From: JACRNA01 sp964366335
GTDB taxonomy: Bacteria; Patescibacteriota; Microgenomatia; CAZETR01; Amesbacteraceae
Assembly: GCA_964366335.1 (NCBI GenBank)
Contig: CAYITQ010000035.1
Location: 1 to 7,872, forward strand
Direction: 5' to 3'
Length of the DNA stretch: 7,872 bases
Part shown: positions 5,626 to 7,872 of the stretch, piece after piece
Position numbering within the stretch: position 1 is the stretch's first letter
How the letters are laid out: every line of letters begins with the position of its first letter
The notes under the pieces: model-generated
The model's input: only the letters and a program-made list of their open reading frames with translations
What the model was told of the DNA's origin: nothing
The model's database searches: none
Made by a program: the position numbers and the translations under genes

Positions 5626-5890
5626 TCTTTATCTGTTTCATCTTCCACATAAACAAAGCCCCTTTGCTGTCGGCATTGCTATCAATCACAAATCTCTTGC
5701 ATTGTTCCAAAATATTGCGGTCCACGGTTTTGGCCAATTTGATATACAGGGATTTGTGTTTTAGATCTCCCAGATCTTCGGCCAGCCGTACCCCATAATC
5801 CTGAAACTCACGGCTGACATATTTATCTTTGGCTACCGTTTTTGTTTTTAATATTGATCCAAGTGATTGCATTATTCGGTTGTCATACAA
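5621..5890 (-). CDS. Small basic helical protein of unknown function
   Basis: An 89-residue (or 83-residue from the ATG at 5872) Lys-rich protein with no membrane segment or signal peptide. It appears mostly helical: FQDYGVRLAEDLGDLKHKSLYIKLAKTVDRNILEQ reads as amphipathic helices with a loop, and it ends in GALFMWKMKQIKK. The pattern of YG-RLA-DL-D-KHKSLYI-LAK and FMWK-K is reminiscent of small proteins of unknown function that I recall from candidate-phylum genomes, though this is from memory only. The start at 5890 (MYDNRIMQ) lies within or next to array D, and its stop codon is within array C, so both ends of the gene touch repeat arrays. Gene reality is supported by clean spacing in the minus-strand string and by a protein-like composition. 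Confidence 0.7.
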   Translation of the reverse strand: MYDNRIMQSLGSILKTKTVAKDKYVSREFQDYGVRLAEDLGDLKHKSLYIKLAKTVDRNILEQCKRFVIDSNADSKGALFMWKMKQIKK

Positions 5891-5968
5891 TGGTCATACG
5901 ATAGTCATTCATAGTCATACGATGGTATGCCCACCGTATGCCAATTGTATGCCTATGGCATGACGGCT
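5882..5968. repeat. 11-bp repeat array D: four units plus four inverted units, between pth and the small gene
   Basis: Plus-strand units 5882-5924 read GTCATACAATG, GTCATACGATA, GTCATTCATA (10 bp), GTCATACGATG. From 5925 the orientation flips: GTATGCCCACC, GTATGCCAATT, GTATGCCTATG, GCATGACGGCT. The array spans the whole gap between pth and the downstream small gene. The pth stop TAG (5955-5953) lies in the flipped half, and the last pth residues VMP are coded by the end unit, as VMQ is in trxA. Confidence 0.92.
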
Positions 5969-6465
5969 TTAACAATATTTTCCAAAACGCTATCCAATAT
6001 TTTCCTTTCCTCAGGTGAAAATCTTTGTAAGACATAGGTTTCGCCGTCAACTGGAGTTATTCTATTATCAATTCCTATTCTAATCCTCCAAAAATCTTTA
6101 GTTTTGAGTGCTTTTTCCACTGACTCTATGCCATTATGTAATTTTGGTCCTACTCCCTTTTGAATTTTATAATGACCTAATCTTAAATCAAGATCGTCAT
6201 GGGCAACGAAAAAGTTTTGTCCCTCTCCTAGATTAGGAGAGGGATTAAGGGTGAGGTACCCCGACTCATTCATAAATACATTGGCCGTCTTTATCAAAGT
6301 AAAATCGTTAGTTTTGAAAACCATTTTATTTTTTTCTCTTCGCCAGCCGTAACTACTTAGCCCTTGGCACTTAGCACTTAGCACATCAACCAACATAATC
6401 CCGGCATTATGACGGGTATTCGCATACTCAACACCGGGATTTCCCAATCCCAAAATTACTTTCAT
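5953..6465 (-). CDS. pth: Peptidyl-tRNA hydrolase
   Basis: Cleaves the ester bond of peptidyl-tRNA released from stalled ribosomes, recycling tRNA in the cytoplasm. Catalytic and substrate-binding residues are all present: GLGNPG with N9, TRHNAG with H19, FMN with N66, AHDDLDL with D90, and HNG with N111. At 170 residues it is slightly shorter than the usual ~185-195. Two segments are coded by repeats: residues 28-37 (VLSAKCQGLS) by a period-7 array, and 75-82 (PSPNLGEG) by a palindromic element placed between the FMN motif and the AHDDLDL strand, where homologues have a helix (typically AV-x-AL-x-FYK). The C-terminal VMP comes from array D. Start ATG at 6465 is supported by the canonical MKVILGLGNPG. 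An SD-like GGAGGTGA lies 14 bases upstream, and a TATAAT box six bases upstream hints at leaderless expression. Confidence 0.96.
   Translation of the reverse strand: MKVILGLGNPGVEYANTRHNAGIMLVDVLSAKCQGLSSYGWRREKNKMVFKTNDFTLIKTANVFMNESGYLTLNPSPNLGEGQNFFVAHDDLDLRLGHYKIQKGVGPKLHNGIESVEKALKTKDFWRIRIGIDNRITPVDGETYVLQRFSPEERKILDSVLENIVKAVMP
6221..6243. repeat. Palindromic element, copy 2, inside pth
   Basis: CCCTCTCCTA (6221-6230) and TAGGAGAGGG (6234-6243) form a perfect 10-bp inverted repeat around GAT, with a flank AGGGTGAG (6249-6256) matching the GGGGTGAG flank of copy 1. It is translated in pth as PSPNLGEG, the same reading frame in which copy 1 gives PSLNLREG in trmH. Confidence 0.85.
6357..6384. 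repeat. Period-7 tandem repeat (4 units) inside pth
   Basis: Plus-strand heptamers TTAGCCC, TTGGCAC, TTAGCAC, TTAGCAC. They code residues 28-37 of Pth (VLSAKCQGLS), in the helix that follows the TRHNAG motif in the known fold. Confidence 0.85.
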
Positions 6466-6471
6466 CTATTT

Positions 6472-6477
6472 ATTATA
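6472..6477 (-). promoter_or_regulatory. Candidate -10 box of pth
   Basis: TATAAT on the minus strand within TTATAATAAA, with six bases before the pth ATG, so transcription would begin at or next to the start codon. The SD-like GGAGGTGA lies upstream of this box and would not be in such a transcript; it could serve a longer readthrough mRNA. The box borders palindromic copy 3. Confidence 0.45.
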
Positions 6478-6535
6478 ACTCACCTCCGCCCCCTCTCTTG
6501 AATTAAGAGAGGGGTGGCCACAGCCGGGGAGAGTT
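6477..6535. repeat. Palindromic element, copy 3, intergenic between pth and the DUF4870-like gene
   Basis: Inner arms CCCCTCTCTT (6490-6499) and AAGAGAGGGG (6505-6514) pair perfectly around GAATT. The outer ends AACTC (6477-6481) and GAGTT (6531-6535) are also inverted, giving an element of about 59 bp. It nearly fills the gap between the stop of the DUF4870-like gene and the start of pth, and may show the element's natural borders. Confidence 0.75.
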
Positions 6536-6536
6536 A

Positions 6537-6881
6537 TTAAACTTTTTTTAGGACTTTATCCACCCAAACTGACAAAACCGGTAATTTTATAGTTGCCCCC
6601 TGATAAGTCTTGACGGCCAAAATCAGATTTAAGACCAGCCCAGCGACCATGACCAAAGGTACCAATAGAGCAAGAACTATTGTCAAACCCAAGAGTAAGC
6701 CCACTCCCCAGAGAACCAATGATAATAATATCGATTGGGCCGCATTCCATTTGACATCGGTATTTTTCTCGATTAACAACAAGACTATCGAGGCTATCCA
6801 GCCAATCATGGGAATATAGCACAGGGCGCTCGCCACATTTGGAGCCAAGCTTGTAGATGAATTATTTAATTTTACTGCCAT
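6537..6881 (-). CDS. DUF4870/Tic20-like small membrane protein
   Basis: A 114-residue membrane protein. It matches the layout of the DUF4870 (Tic20-like) family: NVASALCYIPMIGWIASIVLLLIEKN (15-40) as the first membrane helix with its conserved Tyr-Ile-Pro, then a loop with VKWNAAQS (43-50; family form V-x-F-H-A-x-Q-S), two further hydrophobic segments (about 51-67 and 69-90), and the terminal KTYQGATIKLPVLSVWVDKVLKK, where the family ends in YQG-x-x-x-KLP-x-x-G. The molecular function of the family is unknown. A longer in-frame reading (to 7046) overlaps the ligase gene and is not coding. The ATG at 6881 is one base past the ligase stop, preceded by an SD-like GGTGAT four bases upstream inside the ligase end, which indicates coupled translation with the ligase. 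Confidence 0.85.
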   Translation of the reverse strand: MAVKLNNSSTSLAPNVASALCYIPMIGWIASIVLLLIEKNTDVKWNAAQSILLSLVLWGVGLLLGLTIVLALLVPLVMVAGLVLNLILAVKTYQGATIKLPVLSVWVDKVLKKV

Positions 6882-6882
6882 T

Positions 6883-7872
6883 CTAATCACCGCCAGTCTT
6901 TTGTAATTTAAACATTTTTTCCAGCTCTTTGGTAGAGGTAACATCAGTAGGGAGTTTTTCCCGCCATGATACCAGTCTCGGAAAACGCAAGGCATAGCCA
7001 CTGGTATGCATCGGAGACTTGGTAATTTCATCAGCCAATAACTCAACTACTATTTTGGGTTCTACCCAATAGTCGCACTTCATTTGGTTTTGTATATTAT
7101 AGTTTTCAGGCTTTGATTTGATATTTGACATTTGACATTTGAGTTTCATTTCTTTCCACTCGATGTCAGTCAATCCCGTCCCCACTTTGGCCACAGTAAA
7201 ATATTTTTCAGATACCGGATCATAAACTCCCGCCAGAAAATCCCCTATCCCAAATTTGGATCTTTTTCCTTGCCCCTCGTCATAGCCCATGACTACTACA
7301 TCCAGGGTGTCAGCCATTGTAGACTGATCGTAGCTTTCTTTATATTTAATCCAGGAGAAATCACGGGCTCCAGCCGCATATTCTCCATCCAGCTTCTTGG
7401 CAATTATCCCCTCAGTCCCGTCTCTGATGGCTATCTCAAAAAACATTTCTATGTCCTTTGTACTATTGGCAATAGTTCTTGGCATGATTTTAACAATGGA
7501 ATTAAGGGGGGTGATACTCTCTAATATATTTCTCCGTTCTTCATTCGTCTCACGCATCACATTTTTTCCGTCTATCATAAGCACGTCAAACAGATATATA
7601 GAAAGGGGTACTTTTTTAGCCATATCACCAATATCATATTTTCTTTTTCGCACCACCGTTTCCTGAAAGGACAGGAATTTGCCGTTTTTATCCAAAGCAA
7701 TCATCTCCCCCTCCACAATGCATTCATGTTTTATTTGCTTTTGCAATCCTTCACAAATATCCGGGTACATGTGTGTCACATCTTCCAACCCTCTACTAAA
7801 TAATTTAATTTCGAATTTCGAATTTCGAATTTCGAATTTTTTAATGTGGGCTTGAATTCTCAAACCATCAAG
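6883..7872 (-). CDS. ATP-dependent DNA ligase, C-terminal part (N-terminus beyond right edge)
   Basis: Joins DNA nicks through enzyme-AMP and DNA-AMP intermediates. The reading frame is open to the window edge, where LDGLR completes motif I (KxDGxR); the catalytic Lys lies just outside. Fragment numbering from 7872 (329 residues): motif III EGEMIA (54-59), motif IIIa YLFDVL (93-98), motif IV EGIIAK (154-159), motif V WIKYK (174-178), and motif VI RFPRLVSWREK (296-306). The long OB-domain with WVEPKIVVEL and RFPR indicates the archaeal/eukaryotic-like family IB enzyme, common in candidate-phylum bacteria beside or instead of NAD-dependent LigA. Two repeat-derived stretches occur: residues 13-22 (FEIRNSKFEI) right after motif I, and about 243-252 (KLKCQMSNIK) in the OB-domain. 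An apparent TTG start at 7863 is not real, since it lies within motif I. Confidence 0.94.
   Translation of the reverse strand, partial: LDGLRIQAHIKKFEIRNSKFEIKLFSRGLEDVTHMYPDICEGLQKQIKHECIVEGEMIALDKNGKFLSFQETVVRKRKYDIGDMAKKVPLSIYLFDVLMIDGKNVMRETNEERRNILESITPLNSIVKIMPRTIANSTKDIEMFFEIAIRDGTEGIIAKKLDGEYAAGARDFSWIKYKESYDQSTMADTLDVVVMGYDEGQGKRSKFGIGDFLAGVYDPVSEKYFTVAKVGTGLTDIEWKEMKLKCQMSNIKSKPENYNIQNQMKCDYWVEPKIVVELLADEITKSPMHTSGYALRFPRLVSWREKLPTDVTSTKELEKMFKLQKTGGD
7117..7144. repeat. Period-7 tandem repeat (4 units) inside the ligase OB-domain
   Basis: Plus-strand heptamers TTTGATA, TTTGACA, TTTGACA, TTTGAGT, preceded by a partial TTTGA. They code about residues 243-252 of the ligase fragment (KLKCQMSNIK), in the stretch before the conserved WVEPK. 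The unit is of the same TTTGANA type as the trmH array at 744-778. Confidence 0.85.
7809..7836. repeat. Period-7 tandem repeat (4 perfect units) inside the ligase adenylation domain
   Basis: Four identical TTTCGAA heptamers. Because 7 is not a multiple of 3, the array is read in shifting frames as FEIRNSKFEI, placed between motif I and the LFSR segment. Family members usually have a short turn here (form HKKG-x-x-V), so the array appears to lengthen the loop by several residues. Confidence 0.9.

Noticed and set aside
5882..5968. CRISPR array
   Set aside because: Units are only 11 bp with four variable bases, change orientation, and no cas genes are present.
6490..6514. Intrinsic terminator after the DUF4870-like gene
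   Set aside because: The stem is strong but has no following T-tract on either strand, and related stems lie inside coding sequence.
6882..7046. N-terminal extension of the DUF4870-like gene
   Set aside because: The extension lies out of frame within the ligase gene; the family pattern begins after the ATG at 6881, which has an SD-like GGTGAT.
7132..7524. Plus-strand open frame of 130 codons
   Set aside because: Complement of the DNA ligase gene, where motifs III to VI are clear.

Overview
The window looks like a chromosomal segment of an uncultured bacterium, most likely from the Candidate Phyla Radiation (Patescibacteria), possibly Microgenomates. The clues are an aberrant but clearly bacterial 16S 5' end whose position-338 region matches the EUB338-III variant instead of the common EUB338 site, very compact minus-strand gene strings, a family IB (archaeal/eukaryotic-like) ATP-dependent DNA ligase, and small proteins of a style I associate with that radiation. 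The phylum call is inference. The standard genetic code fits: full-length genes contain no in-frame TGA.

Layout, left to right. Bases 1-351 are the 5' end of a 16S rRNA gene on the minus strand. Its leader (about 352-500) holds a boxA-like antitermination site, a palindromic repeat and a promoter that overlaps the stop codon of the next gene. From 501 to 4647, seven genes run on the minus strand. In transcription order they are a nuclease-fold (SNase) protein, a small membrane protein, thioredoxin, a cytidine-deaminase-like enzyme, thioredoxin reductase, a membrane-anchored DsbA-like oxidoreductase, and a SpoU/TrmH RNA methyltransferase. A lone plus-strand gene (4724-5533) encodes an unrecognised protein with a HEWTH zincin-like motif. 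From 5621 to the right edge the minus strand resumes with a small unknown protein, peptidyl-tRNA hydrolase, a DUF4870-like membrane protein, and the ligase, whose N-terminus lies outside the window.

The thioredoxin, thioredoxin reductase and DsbA-like genes form a thiol-redox cluster. The DsbA-like protein is notable: its C-terminal half (helical segment plus the cis-Pro GTPAFF strand) comes before its CPYC-bearing N-terminal half, which is the arrangement of a circular permutant.

The second theme is short repeats that pervade the segment. (1) Four intergenic arrays of an 11-bp unit (core GTATGMC plus four variable bases) supply stop codons and candidate start codons to neighbouring genes, and their orientation follows which gene boundary they touch. 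(2) Period-7 arrays of four or five units lie inside trmH, pth and twice in the ligase gene, and a period-9 array codes GIL repeats in a membrane helix. (3) A CCCTCTC...GAGAGGG palindromic element occurs three times: inside trmH, inside pth in the same orientation and reading frame, and between two genes. Together these suggest a genome in which short repeats are accepted into genes when they stay translatable.
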